Shown: positions 12,601 to 27,600, counted from the first letter of the stretch. The stretch: DNA of 64,000 nucleotides from Zygaena filipendulae (GCA_907165275.2 OU015659.1:10334501-10398500), one strand, 5' to 3'. Program-made: numbers and translations. Notes: generated from the sequence alone by a model not told the origin.

Positions 12601-15600
12601 AAGCTTCATCCAAAGAAAAGTTTTGCCTCATGTCCGCCATGGAGCCGCCGTTCCCGGCCAACAAGAGCTCCGGCAGGGCGTCGTCGGCCCGCACCGCCAT
12701 CATATCGCCCGCAACTCCCTCCACCGTCACCGGGCCGGCGTATTCTATATTCATATTATTCTCATTCTCAGCCATCGCTAATTTGGTTGTCATTTGCAAC
12801 TCGATTTGGTTCAAATCTACGTCGGGCAAAGCGTCCCTAGGCGGCTCCACAACTGCCGCTTCGATGGGAGGATACAGATCAATATCCACTAAATACTTCT
12901 GTTGCGACGTGGAGGCCACGAGAAAGTTGCCCGGCGAGTTGGGCGGCGTCGAAGGCGACACGCGCCTCTCCGTTCCACAGTCGTTATCAGTTTCGTCCGT
13001 GTCGTCGGTCTGCTGGTCGACCTGTTCATGTTTCACTTCGCCGGTGGCTTCGACACTGTCTGAGTGCAAATCGTCGTGTGCGATATCCGGCACTTCGTTC
13101 AGGAAGTTGCCGTCGCGCAACGGCGACGGCGTCTCGAGATCGATCTCGCTGAAGTTAGCCGAGAACGCCAGTATCTCTTCGACGTTAGCCTTGGCGCCTT
13201 TGAATAGTTCGGTGCAGTTTTCGAACGGACCTAGCACGACGCTGCTGTTTTCGTCGTACGTGTCGGTGTGATGACTCTTGGTCGGCGATTCCGAAGGGCT
13301 AGCGGTCTCGTGTGGAAACCGTTCCTCAAATTTTGTTATCAAAATCCCCGGACTGTCGGGCACTTTTGTTTCAGATAGAAATTGACATTCGTTTTCTTTG
13401 TTCGATTTCTCTGCAGCGATAGTCTCGGCAGAGCCATCACTCGCTAAAGGAGTACTCGCACATATACCTTCAAAATTGATAGTTTGGCAGCTAATTATTC
13501 TTTCGGAATGCAAAAAATCATCGGTGCTTTTAATCGTATTTGGCAGATCTAAGTACACTGTAGATTCGTTATTGAGTATCTCGTTTGCGTTTTCGACTTC
13601 GGACCTCTCTAGGTGAGTATCGGTGGCTTCGTTCAAATCTCTTTCCAATGAAGTATTATTTATCAATGGTTCAACTTGCGAATCATTATCGAGTGTCATG
13701 TAAACTGTACTATCGACTGTATGTTGCTTTAATAATTCGAGTATATCAATATCAGCCGGTTTTAATGTTGTCGTTTCGTTTTTTATTTCAACTAACGTTT
13801 CTTCCTCACTATCATCTTTGATTACATTTTTTAATTCTTGCGTAAAATCTTCCTGGTCATCTATAACATTTTGTACTACTTCAGATGGCAATACGGGCGT
13901 TTGTACATTTCGGTTTTCAAGATTAGTAGCTGTTTTAAATTCGAAATTTTCTATAGTGTTAGTAGCTTCATTCTGTTTTTCTCTATCAATAAAATTTTGT
14001 ACTAATTCAGGCATCAATGGCAATATGGTTAAGGGCTGTATATCAACTAAGGTAGTATCATTTTCTTCATTTGTTTCCTGTAATTTTTCTTCTTCTACTT
14101 CCAAAATAGGTTCCTGAGTAACTGGCTTTATGAGATCAATGTTTGTTTTTAATTCTTCAGGGATGGAATCCTCAGATATAGGACAAATGAGTTCTTCAGA
14201 TTCTACCGAAGAGGATTCTAAAGTAGCAGACTTGTTCCTGAGATCATGGTCTGAAATTGCTTGAAAATCACTTTCCAAAATAGAGGCAGTCGAATTTAAA
14301 GCATGATCAGCGTTTATGGGAACACTACTAGTCATTAAAGTATTCTTACTGTTATCAATAATTTCCTCTAATTTAGGTATTGCATTTTGACTTGACCAAT
14401 CTTGAGCTGTGCCAGTTTCTTGGTCTGTTGTTTCGTAAGAAACACTTTCCGATTTCACAACTGGTGTATCATCTACTTTTATTTTTTGTTCAGTAGTGTT
14501 GTTCTCCAATTTTGGCAAGATATCTTCTTCCAATATATCATCTTTCCCTTCTATTTGCTCAATTTTTTGTATTGAATCACTTTTACTTATCAGCTCTTCT
14601 ACCTGAGATGGTGGTAGTGAATGATTTGACTGGAGTTCTATTACCAAATTTTTATTCTCTTCACTTGACTTAGTATTATTTTCTTGGTTATCAGTCCGTA
14701 CCGTTTCCTTTAAGATATTATCACATGATGTTTGACAGTCTTTACTTACATTCAATTGTACATTATCCTTAAATACGTTCGTAACACTAACACTTATTGA
14801 AGCTAAGCATAATTCCTTTAACATAAGTAATTTATTATCACTAGTTTCTACGTTTACTTTTGGCAGTTCACTATTTTTATTAATAGACGATTCCTTGACA
14901 TCATCACCAACTAAGATTTTTTCTTCTTTTAGTTCTGTAGGATCTACGTGACTTTCAATCATACTAGAGATATCCTCATTCTTGACAGGTGTGTCGGGAG
15001 TCAAATTCTCCAATGTGTGCTGGCTGGTGGTGTCACTGTAGCGTTCGAACGAGTGGCTCAGCGTACCGATAGTGTCGCGATCAGCCTCGTCGTCCTCGCA
15101 CGGCTCTTTCTGTGACTTATCATCGAAACCCATATCGAGCACACTTTGGAAGTTGGTGATACCCGGCGACTTAACCATACTCGATTGCATTGGGTGCTCC
15201 TTCTTGCAATCTAAACTCAAATTATCCCTCGAAGGACTAGCCTGATGACTCGACTCGGAACTCGAGGTCTTCTCCGAGTTTAATATATTATCGAGATTCT
15301 TTATCACATCGCTGACATCTTTGTAGTAACTGACGTCGTCTTGACTGCCCGCCATGATATCCTTGAGCCACGGATCCACGGAGCTGTCGGAGCGATCTTG
15401 ATCCGCGTCTCTACCGTCGTCGAGGCCTATATTCGCTTGAGTGCATTCCAGCACGGGGTTCTCGTTGTGCGTGAGGTATATGTTCCTGACGTCATCCAGC
15501 GAGCCGTGCAGGTTGGTGAGACTCTCCGATTTGAATCTCGCCGAGAGCGGATCTCGGTCGGACATGATGCTGCTGGAGCGCGAGACGACCATATCGACGC

Positions 15601-18600
15601 TGAGATTGTCTTGGACGGTGTGCAATGTCTCCAGCTCGCGGTCGGAGCCGGTGAAGTGCGAGGCCGTGGAGGTGGACGGGGCGTGTACGATGGCCACGTG
15701 CTCGTCTGTCTTGGGTATGGTGTTGGGTTTGAGCGTCTGCCAGCGCTCCTCGAAGTCCGCGCTGTCGGCGTCGCTGCGGCCAGGCTCGCGCGGGCGCGCC
15801 GTGCGCAGGTGCTCCAGCAGCGCGTGCACCTGCGCGGCGCTCGGGCGGGCCGCGGGGCTCGGGTGCCAGCACAGCTGCATCAGCTGGTATCTGTGGACCG
15901 GGATGTGTATTAAAACCAAAATAATAATTAAAAATCTCGCATACACATACGTTCAAAGAAGTACAGACATTCTCTTACTTTAAAAAAAGTACTTAAAATT
16001 AATATAAGACAATTAGAAGCACGCGTTCTCGTTTAATTAAGAAAGTTGACCAATATCTTTTACATTGTAAAAATTTTCCAGGTGAAACTACTATAATGGT
16101 AAAATGAAATTCGGACTTTGTTTTTGCTACGTTTAAACTCAGTAAGAAAGGATTTTCGTAATTTAAAAGAAGTTTGGAACTACCGTCGGTTTCGAAATTA
16201 CAGTCAGGCAAATCGATGTTTCGGCTTTTTAAATTGAGAAACACTTATTTCAGGGTCACGGCTAGTTAGTTGACCCTGACGCTAGCCGCCGAGGAGGAAC
16301 ACCTCAGGGTTTACAGTGGCTACCCACTGTAAACCTTGAGGTACATCGCCATTTTCGGGGTTTTTTTCGCTGGGTCAAAAAAACTATAATATGTTTGTGG
16401 TAGACTCACAGATGTGTCCTGTAGGGGCAGGGCAGGTCGGGCGGCGGCAGCGGCGGCGGCGCGGGCGGCGCGGCGCCCCACGCGCACACCGCCCACACCA
16501 GCGCGCCCAGCGACCACACCTCGCCGGCCGGGCTCGCCTGCAACCGCCACGACGACACCCACGCACCACATCATGTTATATCCATACATATTATAAAACA
16601 AAGTCCTCCGCCACGTCTGTCTGTCTGTTTGTTCGCGATAAACCCAAAGACTACTGAACGGATTTTCATGCGGTTCTCACCAATAGATAAAGGTAATCAA
16701 GAGGAAGGTTTATACGTACAGTTTATTCTATAATTCCCGCGGCAACTCGAAATTATCGCGGATGAAGCCGCGGGGGCAGTTAGTGTATGAGAAATATGCA
16801 ACTATTGTTAGTTGTTAAACTCTTTTACAATAGTGGTAAAGTTTACATAATTTCGAAATTACCTAAATCGGTGCAGTTGTATGTTTAATTTTTTTTTGTT
16901 ATTGTATTATTTTTCGCTTGTGTTCAGCCCCCTTAGCCAAGTTACAACCTAAAATCATTATCGCTATAAAAAACGTATCGTCATGCCACGTATGTTATTA
17001 AAAAAAATGCGTGTGCGTCGTGGAACACTTAAAACGAAATTTTTTAAACTGATTCCGTTATGCTTGAAAAGAGGCAAAAAAAAAATAAAACAAAAAACTC
17101 ATTTCGGAAAAATGAGCGTGATCCGTTGAGCAGCCGTATGATGCCGTGACGGAAAATAAAATTTTTACTCCCGTCCGTACCGTGCGATAAAAAACTTCGT
17201 TCTAAAAAAAATGTAGGTACGTTCGATTGGACAATTTTTCGTCATTAGTTTTATTGGCTAACGACCGCACTCAGAGTCGACTTTAATGATTACTCAGTTA
17301 AGTATAGATTTTTAAAACAAAACTACCGGAATCAGACAAGTATAAAAAATTAATGTGAATTGGCATTTAACTAATTAAGTTGCATCTCGTTAAATGTCAA
17401 TTAACATTAATTCACTGAACGTCTCTGATCGCGGCAGTTTTGTTTTAAAAATCTATACTTAACTAAGTAATCATTAAAGTCGACTCTGAGTGCGGCGGTA
17501 AGGCGGCGGGTGTGTCGGCGCGGCGTGCGCGGCGTGCGTACCGTGCGCTCGGGCGGCTGCGCGCCGGCGGCGGGCGCGGCCGCGTACCGGCCCAGCACGG
17601 CGCGCGCGCGCGGCTCCTCGCCCGCCTCGCCCGCCCCGCCCGCCTCGCGCACCAGCACGCTGCCGCTCCACAGAGCCCTGGGAACGGCACACAACCACAT
17701 CAACGTACGACCGCGAACGGGAGTACGGTAATAATGAGCATTTCGACTAATTTTTTTTTATCCGTCTTGTAGATTAACAAAAAAATATTGGACACGTATT
17801 TTTTATTTTATTTTTTTCCTTATTAAAAAATAAAGCCGACACATTGAGTTGAAATTTCGCGTGACGTCACTATTCGGACAGTTTGTATGGCGGTTTTAGC
17901 ATTAGTGACATCACGACCCCTCACCCAAACTTTAATGCGCTTTATCTCTGTATATTTTAATTTATTTGAAAAAGCAAAAAATACGTGTCTATTATTTTTT
18001 TATTTTCTAACTGACGGAATAATTAGAATTGTGATTTTCAAAATAGTCAACATCCCCATTAAACGGTGAACGGTGAACGGAATGTTAATATGTAAAACAG
18101 TCGAAACACAGTTTTAACTAGTTTGGGCGCTAGTGCACTACTGTATTAACTTAATGGTTCAAGTAAATAAACTTATTATTATTGTTATTATTATACAGTT
18201 AGGGTTTCGGTGCCGTAATATTTTGTTGTGCGGTGACCGTCTTTACGGCCGTCTTGAACGGTAAACAGCTATAGTTTCCTAGAAAGTGGTGCGCCCGTAT
18301 TCAATCGTAGTTACTCAGTAGCACTCACTTGTCTATTATCTAATTATCTTCTCTTTATGCTTCATTTTTTTGACAAAGTCAATTGATTGTTCGTCAAAAC
18401 ATCGAACAACTGTTTATAACCGCTATGACGGCCGTCATGCAATTTGACGTTCTCTAGGAAACCTACTTAGTTGGTTTGCGTAGACGTTTAGTGATGTCAT
18501 CCACCGCAATTTCGGGCGCTAGTTAACGGCACCGCTCTCCGAAATACTCGGCGAATTAACACACAAGTGCTCAGCGGTTGGTGACGCACCCGTATAGGTA

Positions 18601-21600
18601 GCCGCGCTGGTGCAGGTGCGCCAGCGCCGAGGCGACGTCGCTCAGCAGCCGCAGCGGCACGCCGCTCTCGTTCAGGATCGCCATCTTGGGCCGGTTCGTC
18701 ACCAAGTACTGCTGCAGATCCTGCCGTAGAGAGACACCACACACGTTTAACTACTTTAATCACCTATTTGAAAATTACAAACATTTATATAGTAGGTACT
18801 TAGCTGTCCCCCGCGGTTTCACCCGGGGTGAATTTGAGAGTTCCCGCGAAAATCTCTGTGTCTACCCAATGGTACAGAATGCTGCAAGGCATTAAGTTTG
18901 TACGTACTGTGCAATAAAGAATAAATAAATAAATAAAATAAATTCCAACTATACGTAACAACCTTCCTCATGAATATCTACTGGTGAAAACTGCATGAAA
19001 ATACCTACGTTCAGTAGTTTTTCAGTTTATCGCGATCAGACAGACAGACGCGGCGGAGGACTTTGTTTTATAACTAAGAATAGAAATCGTGAAATTATGT
19101 ATATTATGTGAAAAGACATTTAAGGATTTTCATTGAAAAACTCCAGCTATTTATTTATTCTCAAAGAAAATCAATAAATCACCAAATTAAGAATCTAGTA
19201 ATTCAAGTAATTTAAGCGCTACATATAATAGAAATTTCTATTTCAAGGTTCTAATAAAATTAAAGAAAGCTTACGCGCAAACATTGATTTACATGAAAAG
19301 TGTAGGTATATTCCACGTAAATCTGTATATACCTAAAAAGTGAATTGCTGTTCGTTTCGGTAAAACTCGAGAACCGCTATACATTGTGTCGATAAGGCGG
19401 TAATTACCATATAATTATTTAAAAACAAATCACAAGCTACACATTATGAGCTCACCATAGAGCAAAGTTCGAACACGAGCAGCCAGGGGTCCTCCTGCAA
19501 GCACTTGGCGAGGAACGCCAGGATGTTCTCGTGCCTCACGTCGCGGTACATCTTCGCCTCGTCTAGGAACCGCGCCTTGTCTTCCAGAGACGCGTTCTGG
19601 TTCAAGATCTTCACCGCCACTGTGCTGTTGCTGCCGGCGCCCTCTTCCTCTATTTCACCTTCCACCACCTGTGGCGTTAAAAACATACCTAATGTCAAGT
19701 ACCCGCGCAAAAGAATAACTAATACTACGTAAAGATGCGGCACTCTTCGGCCCCCGCCCAACTTCGTACTGCCCCACGCCCCGTCACAGCGTAGCGGTAA
19801 GATTAGAGGTGATAGCGGTTTAGGCTGTTAACTGCCCGGAGGAAAACTATAAGACAGTCGTTTTTGAACTCTTGGTTAATTTTGCATAGGTAAAGATCAA
19901 ATATTATGTAAGTATCAGAAAGTAATGGGAACACTTACTCTTCCGAACCATCCTCTACCAATTTCCCTGAGGTACTGTAGTCGATTCCTCGGCAAGTCAT
20001 CGTCACCTGCAACGATAAATAACCAAATAACGAAACATACCTACCAATCACCTTACTAATCATACCAATTTACGTGGCTTTCTATTGGTAAAAGAGTTTT
20101 CGTGGTAATTACGAGATAAAAGTACCTCACGTCCTTTACTGTACTGTACGTGAGGTACTTTTATCAGGGGCCCTGACAATGTGTATCAATAATGGTATCA
20201 ATGCAAAATTTCATGTTGATCGGTTGAGTAGTCAGGGCGTGAAAGCGTCACAAAAACAAACATTCGCATAATATAAGGACTAGCTGTTCTTATCTACTTT
20301 CATTTCGGAGTCCCGCGGTAATTTTCTGAACCACTGACAGCGTGGACGCAAAATTTCATAACGGACGGTTGATTAGATGAGACAGAGATACTTTGGCATT
20401 TATACGTATGATATTGTGTGGGGAATTAGACTAGTCCAACTCACTGAACCAATCCGCGCAGCGTTCCAACGGGTCCGCGAGCCGTATGCTCGCCGGCAGC
20501 GGTTCGAACTCCACCACCGACTCCCTGTTCCTCTCCTCGTTCTCGCTGACGATGTAGGCGGCGGCGTTGTTGTTCGCAATGTTCTGCATCTCCCGCAGCG
20601 AGATCGGCCCGTTGTTGTTGGCCTCGGCGATGTTGTTGTTCGACAGCTCGGAGAAGCCCGAGTCGGGCGGGTGCGTGCCGCGCACATCCTGCGACGCCGC
20701 CGAGCTCGACGTGAACAACTGCTGGATGGAGGACGTGCACGCACGCTGTTATTGTAGCGGTACACAGGTATAGGTGCATACAGTCAGCGTCGGAAATATG
20801 TGATCACTTTTGACCATCGTCGCATCTTATCGCAGTAAGTAGTCCGGCAGCCCACGCCTTGTTTTCTGAGTAACTAGTACCAGGCTGAAACTTGGTGAGT
20901 AAGGCGTAGGCTGCCGGGCTATATAAATGTGCATCAACTAATAAAAATGTTTAATATGTGTATATCTTTTTGATGCCGAGCGTACGGAACGGTTTATGAC
21001 GGCTTTACGATTGCGGCATTTTCACGACAAGTTGAAGTTGTATATGTCATCTGATGTGTAAAAACCTTTAAGATTGTAAACGGTAAACGGCATTGCCGAC
21101 GTACCACGTTTTCGTGCACCGCGAAACGCTAGATGATTAGGTTTGGTTTGAACTATAACAACGACAGAGGCAAATGGTACCTACCGATTTCTCATGTGCG
21201 GTCACCCACCACAACAACGGATTTCAAGACCTCAGCATTATACAAAATGGTCGTTAGTTTACAAACTAACGGTTTTTACAATTTTACAGTGACATATTAT
21301 ACAAGGTGTAACTAAATAATGCGCTACATTTACATAATAGATGGTTGATCCATAACATTATTACGTATTGAATAGGTATCCAGTCGGATCAACCATTATA
21401 ACATTTATTAATGAATCACAAAGGGTTACATTGTGTAAATTTATGATTAAGTAAAATTGAATTATCATCTTTTAAGAGTCTATAAACGTCTATTTTTGAG
21501 CATATACATGTACTTGCCCTGTGCTAATTGATGAAAATAAAATCTCTCCACAAAAATTTCACTAATGATGGATTTCTTTTCGCAATTGATCACAAACATA

Positions 21601-24600
21601 GGCTCAATATTTTGTTTTTCACTGTGTTGTAATTAATTACAATTCAATTTTATCTAATCAAAAATCTATTAACATAATTGTAAACCACAAAAATAACACA
21701 TGTTGTTAAAGGAAAAAACATGAATAAGTAATTAGAAACAAAAACAATAAACATTTACCGCCGCACTCAGAGTCGACTTTAATGATTACTTAGTTAAGTA
21801 TAGATTTTTAAAACAAAACTGCCGCAATCAGACAAGTTTAATAAATTAATGTTAATTGGCATTTAACTAATTAAGTTACATCTCATTAAATGCCAATTAA
21901 CATTAATTTACTGAACGTCTCTGATTGCGGCAGTTTTGTTTTAAAAATCTATACTTAACTAAGTAATCATTAAAGTCGACTCTGAGTGCGGCCGTTAGTA
22001 TTTAAGGCGCATGGAGTCGTGAAACGATCATTTTTGAGGCCCTAAAGCTCATAAATTAGCCTACTGACGATTCCAGAATTAACATATATTAAAGATTGAT
22101 ATATGAACTTCAATCTGAGCATTTAAATAAATTGTAGTCTACAAAATACTATTCAAAAAAAAACATTGAAATGAAGCTGTTTTCAACTTGAAATACGCTA
22201 CTGCTTCTAAACTACAAGTGATAATTTCACGATTCTTTCAGGAAAAGATTGCTAACTTGTTTAACTTAAAACTGAGCATTTATCGTTCCAAAATAATACA
22301 TAGTTTTGACGAAATGTTTTTTATACCACATTCACTACAAATGGTCACGAGCGGGTCCGTGCGCGGGCGACGGGAGTCAGTCTGGCGCTGGCATTCAAAC
22401 GGGTAGGCTGTGCGTCGCGCTGTCGCAATCCGCTTGGTTACACCAAATTAATTTTGTGAGCAAAATAAGGTAGCGACATCAAAAATGCCACGAAAAAAAA
22501 AGCTGCAAAAAGTTGGGCAACTGGACTTCACTGAATTTTAATTATTGGTTCATTGTATTTTTTTGTAACAAAAGGCAATTTTATAAACACATTTTTGTTT
22601 TATTACTTTCTTTTACTAAATTAATCAATAAATTAATAAAAATAAAAATATACAGCTACAGCATTTTAGATATCGGAAAATATACAGCAATTTTCTATCT
22701 GCATACAAATCGAAGAATGCTGTAAGTAGTAAAACCTGTTTCCTTGTAACTTTAGTGAAAATATTTTAATTGCAACTAACATTAAGGTGGGTCTAAAGGT
22801 CTAGTTTTCATACAAACTGCCGTAGCTATATTAAAGGCATTCCGCCTGTTTTTATTTATTAGACTTCATTTAATAAAATACTACTACTTGTTACGATAAC
22901 GCACAGCCCAAAATCTTTGCATATTATAGTGAAGAAATAACATAATTACAATCATTTCAAAATGAATTAAATTTCGGTCGAACCTTTGCTTGTGTGAGAG
23001 AACGAATACACTTATAAGTGTACGAAAATGGCGGCCCGGTCTATAAACAGCTGTAGTTAGGCTGTAGACTGACAAGTCCCCCGAATGTAGTAGTTTGTAG
23101 TGAATTCCAAAAGGATCACAAGGTGGCGCGGCGTTGTGCCGTGAGTTTTGACAATTTTGCCTACCAAGATAATTTAGAATTGTATTTGAAAATATACCTA
23201 TTACTGATGTAGTAGGTACCTATTAGTAGCCGAAGCGAATACAAATAACTTGTGGAAAGTTGGAAAAGACGTTTTGGTTCTGCGTCACGTACGATGAGGT
23301 ATAACGTAACTTACGGGTAAAAGTATTTTATATTTTTGTGTTGAATAAATTCTTGCTATCTCTTTCTTGTTTTCACGATGAGTAAAAGAGAGAGACCATA
23401 TTTTCGAAAGGTTGTATCTCGGCCTGGGGTGATAAAATTCAGCGTTTATCTCCAAATTCTCCGATGCAATGAAAATAATATTTTTATTGTGTCTTATGTG
23501 ACCACGTGATGCAACGTGTGTTCCGAGATATAGTCTCGGAACTACAAGTTACAGACCCATCGTGTTGGTACTCAAACGTCATGTTTTCGTGATATCTATG
23601 TGATCACGTGGTCAAATTTCCAATAACCTATATCTCGGAAACTACAAGTTACAGACCCATCGTGTTGGTACTCAAACTTCATGTTTTCGTGATATCTATG
23701 TGATCACATGGTCAAATTTTCAACAAGCTATATCTCGGAAACTACAAGTTACAGACACATCGTGTTGGTACTCAAACTTCATGTTTTCCTGATATCTATG
23801 TGATCACGTGATCAAATCTTCGATAGCCTGTATCTCGGAAACTACTAGTTACAGACCCATCGTGTTGGTACTCAAACTTCATGTTTTCGTCATATCTATG
23901 TGATCACGTGGTCAAATTTTCGATAGCCTATATCTCGGAAACTACAAGTTACAAACCCATCGTGTTGGTACTCAAACTTCATGTTTTCGTCATATCTATG
24001 TGATCACGTGGTCAAATTTTCGATAGCCTGTATCTCGGAATCTACAAGTTACAGACCCATCGTGTTGGTACTCAAACTTCATGTTTTCGTCATATCTATG
24101 TGATCACGTGGTCAAATTTTCGATAGCCTATATCTCGGAAACTACAAGTTACAGACCCATCGTGTTGGTACTCAAACTTCATGTTTTCGTCATATCTATG
24201 TGATCACGTGATCTAATGTTAGATAGCCTATATCTCGGAAAATACAAGTTACAGACCCGTCGTGTTGGTACTCGAACTTCATGTTTTCGTCATATCTATG
24301 TGATCACGTGGTCAAATATTCGATAGGCTATATCTCGGAAACTACAAGTTACAGACCCATCGTGTTGGTACTCAAACTTCATGTTTTCGTGATATCTATG
24401 TGATCACGAGATCAAATCTTCGATAGCCTGTATCTCGGAAACTACAAGTTACAGACCCATCGTGTTGGTACTCAAACTTCATGTTTTCGTCATATCTATG
24501 TGATCACGTGGTCAAAAAGTGGAATCGAAATCTAAGGTTTGAACACAAGATTTTCACGATTCATAGTTTACAAAAAAAGACGCACACCACCGAGACTCTT

Positions 24601-27600
24601 GTTGAGGTAGCCAAATTACGAATCCTAATCGTCTAGTATTAATCGATTTGCATGTGTGTGTGACTACGTTTCGGCCAGTTATTCGATATTTTCGTGTAGT
24701 TAAAGGATAATAATGCGCGTAAAGCCATATAAAAATTTTAAATTAAAGATGTATTAAACACTCATTCTCTCGCAGCCATCATCAAAATCTATTTTTTAAC
24801 CTTGTGATTCTCTGTAAATTGAGAAAACTCTTTTATGGCGCCGTCCGCGGCCTCTATCGGATAAGAGCTGCATAATCTGGCGGAGCGCACCCTTAACTTA
24901 ACAAAACTATGTACAAAAAAAATCACAATTCTGTCAGTTCTTGTTAAAAAGTTGCTTTATTTTCAATTTTATAAAAAAAATGTTTCTGGTGAAAAGTTGG
25001 TGTTTTGTTACTTACAGCAAATATGTTTTCTTACGGCGAAAATTTTGATTAGTCTACTACTTTTTTCTGGGACGATATAAATTAAAAATAAATTCGGTAC
25101 CTAAAGGTACCAAATAGGTACACTAAATATGTGAAAAGAAAAAAATCAATTTGTGTATAGGTACTAAATTGTACTAAATAAGTACTAAATTGTAAAATAA
25201 TAAATTAATTTAACTACCTATTTAACTACGAATTTGATATCATTAATCCTTTATAGTAAAATTACAATATAATAAAAATAAACATCAATAATTATTTACC
25301 TTCATTATTAAAGTATTAAAATAAAACATAAAAAATACGATATAAAAATATTTGCATGACTCAATGTAATATCAATTAAAATAATGATAGATTTGATGGA
25401 GTGCCGATAACTGTTCCACTGACCCTACGTACATTATCGCGCGATGTTTGGGTGCGGGTAGCGGGGGCGAGAAAATTAGGCCACGCCTCAACGCCCAAGG
25501 TCGTTGGCGACACCACGAGCCTTAAATTGGTTGACAGTTTCAGCGACCTAGTAATTTAGAGAGTACATGTGCTACACAACCTTGAAAGTCGCTGGACGTA
25601 GAACTGATTTCTATTAGGAGTATGACACTGGTATTTCGTTCCGAAATTTGTTCCAATTTTCAATTATGTCCTAATTGGGTATAATAACAACATCAAGTGT
25701 TTCAGCTGAGGGCTCGATAGAAAATCTACTTCAAAATTCACTTTGAAGTTTCAACTTCAGAACCAATTTGATTTTCACGATGCTTTGAGAGCTGTTCCCG
25801 TAGTCTAGAGGGATAATGAATATGGACTAACTGATGTAACTTTTCGGAGTAAAGTAGCATTATCACAACTCGCACCATTGGTGTATTTTAATATTTTATA
25901 ATATCTTTGTATAGAAAGGATTAGTAAGATTTACGTAAATTGAATGTTGGAAATTGGGAGTCGAAACCATCGAGAAAGTAAAAACATTAAACAATTTCTA
26001 AACATTGCGATTTCATCGCGATAGATGTCTAACTGCAGCTGTCCATGTTAGTTAGTATTATGATAAAACAACACAAACAAAGACATAAACAAAACGAAAG
26101 ACGGACAACATAAAAATGTTATTTATTATTATTGTTAATCAATCAAGTAAGATACCTGACTGCCCGTTCCTTCGTCAGTCTGAGAACAAAGAGAGAAGAA
26201 AAACCATTGAAATTAATTATGTTGATTCAGTTTAAATTTTATTTACGGTTTTTTTTAATGAATCAGCTTTTAACCGTGTAGTATTCGGTATATAAAAAGA
26301 TAGGTAGCGTAGTTTGTATAATATCATCGTCAAAAATGGCCCCCGGGGTGTGAAACTGACTGTAATAAGAATCTACGACCAGCTAACTGGCAGGTCGCTA
26401 TCGTAGTCGTGCCTTACCACGATTTTACAAATACTTGGGTAGTTAACATGACGTACTTCTATAAAAAAATTTCATTTATTTTCTGATTATTGATCCAACC
26501 TACCTGATTTTCTTTACAATTATTATCAACACAATTAAAAATACCAGTAAAATACCAGTCGTCGTATACAGAAACTTCTTTAAAGTAAGGACACTAGTTT
26601 AACTGATAAAATATGACTAGCCGCATAGGAGAAATAATGATAGGAAAAGACTAGCATAAAAAAAGCATTTTCTGTTGTGGCAACTAAAAAGTCATGTTAG
26701 ATAACAATTGAAGCGATCACAAGATCAGTTACCAATTTATAGCTAGTGAGGTGTGCAGACCAGTAAAAATGGAAAAACCCAAAAGATGTCAAATAACTAT
26801 ACTTCAATGTCTACCGTTGCAAGCTCACGGTCTTCAAATACGCCCTGCCCTGGATATGTTTCTGTTATAGACAGTTTGTCGGTAAAGTATGCGTTAACTG
26901 CAGCAGCAAAACCCGTGGTACGGCCGCGGTAGGTACACTCCTATAATGTATTGTGGTAGTGCACACCCATGGTGTGGCCGCGATGGGTCGCGGCGCGTCA
27001 CGCTATCTGATCCCGCGAATGGGGGCGCCCGGCCCGCTGAGGCCACTTCGTAAATTGTCTGTTAATGGACGCGTTCCCTGCGGCGATCCTACATTTTTGT
27101 CATCACTGACTTATTTGAAGGTTGTCAAACTGCAGGCTTTTGTTCGGATCTCTTGTAGACTGGAACTTAATGCGCTAAATCGCGATAGATGCCATAATGG
27201 AATAAGAAGAAGGCTTTAGAAATATCCGGATTGTTTAGTGAGATATCTGATAGCAAAACAGCCACAAAAGACAAAATTCGCGCATGATCAATCGCAAGTT
27301 ATCTTGCATATTTGTTTTTTACTTCTTACTTAGAAGGGATATTATATTATATAACAATAGTATTTTATATATATTTAAAGAACTTTATTGCACAAATGTA
27401 TGTACAAAGGCGGACTTAAGAAGAAGAAGAAGAAGGCGGCAAGAATGCCTTAAGATTTAAGTCCTCCTTTGTACAGAAGTACCAGTCAACCGTTTCGATA
27501 AGTGAGATTTCATCAAAGCAAACATTAAAAACCAAAGTTATCCATCTTATTCTCCTTTGCATTTTAGAGTTGAACGTCACTGGCAGTTAGCTACCCGTTA

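Noticed and set aside
15341..15983. Long plus-strand ORFs over LMTK exon 9
   Set aside because: They are antisense shadows of a GC-rich coding exon; the minus frame has matching splice phases and recognisable kinase residues.
16538..17541. A missed LMTK exon with the APE segment
   Set aside because: The intron consists of a Helitron copy, a MITE and AT-rich sequence; no GC-rich open stretch with splice borders and W-x-x-P-E-like coding was found.
23490..24516. CRISPR-like array
   Set aside because: Whole 100 bp units are repeated with no unique spacers, in a eukaryotic intron; it is a satellite.
26953..27219. 88-codon ORF in LMTK intron 2
   Set aside because: No recognisable similarity, no splice borders and unusual composition; treated as chance.
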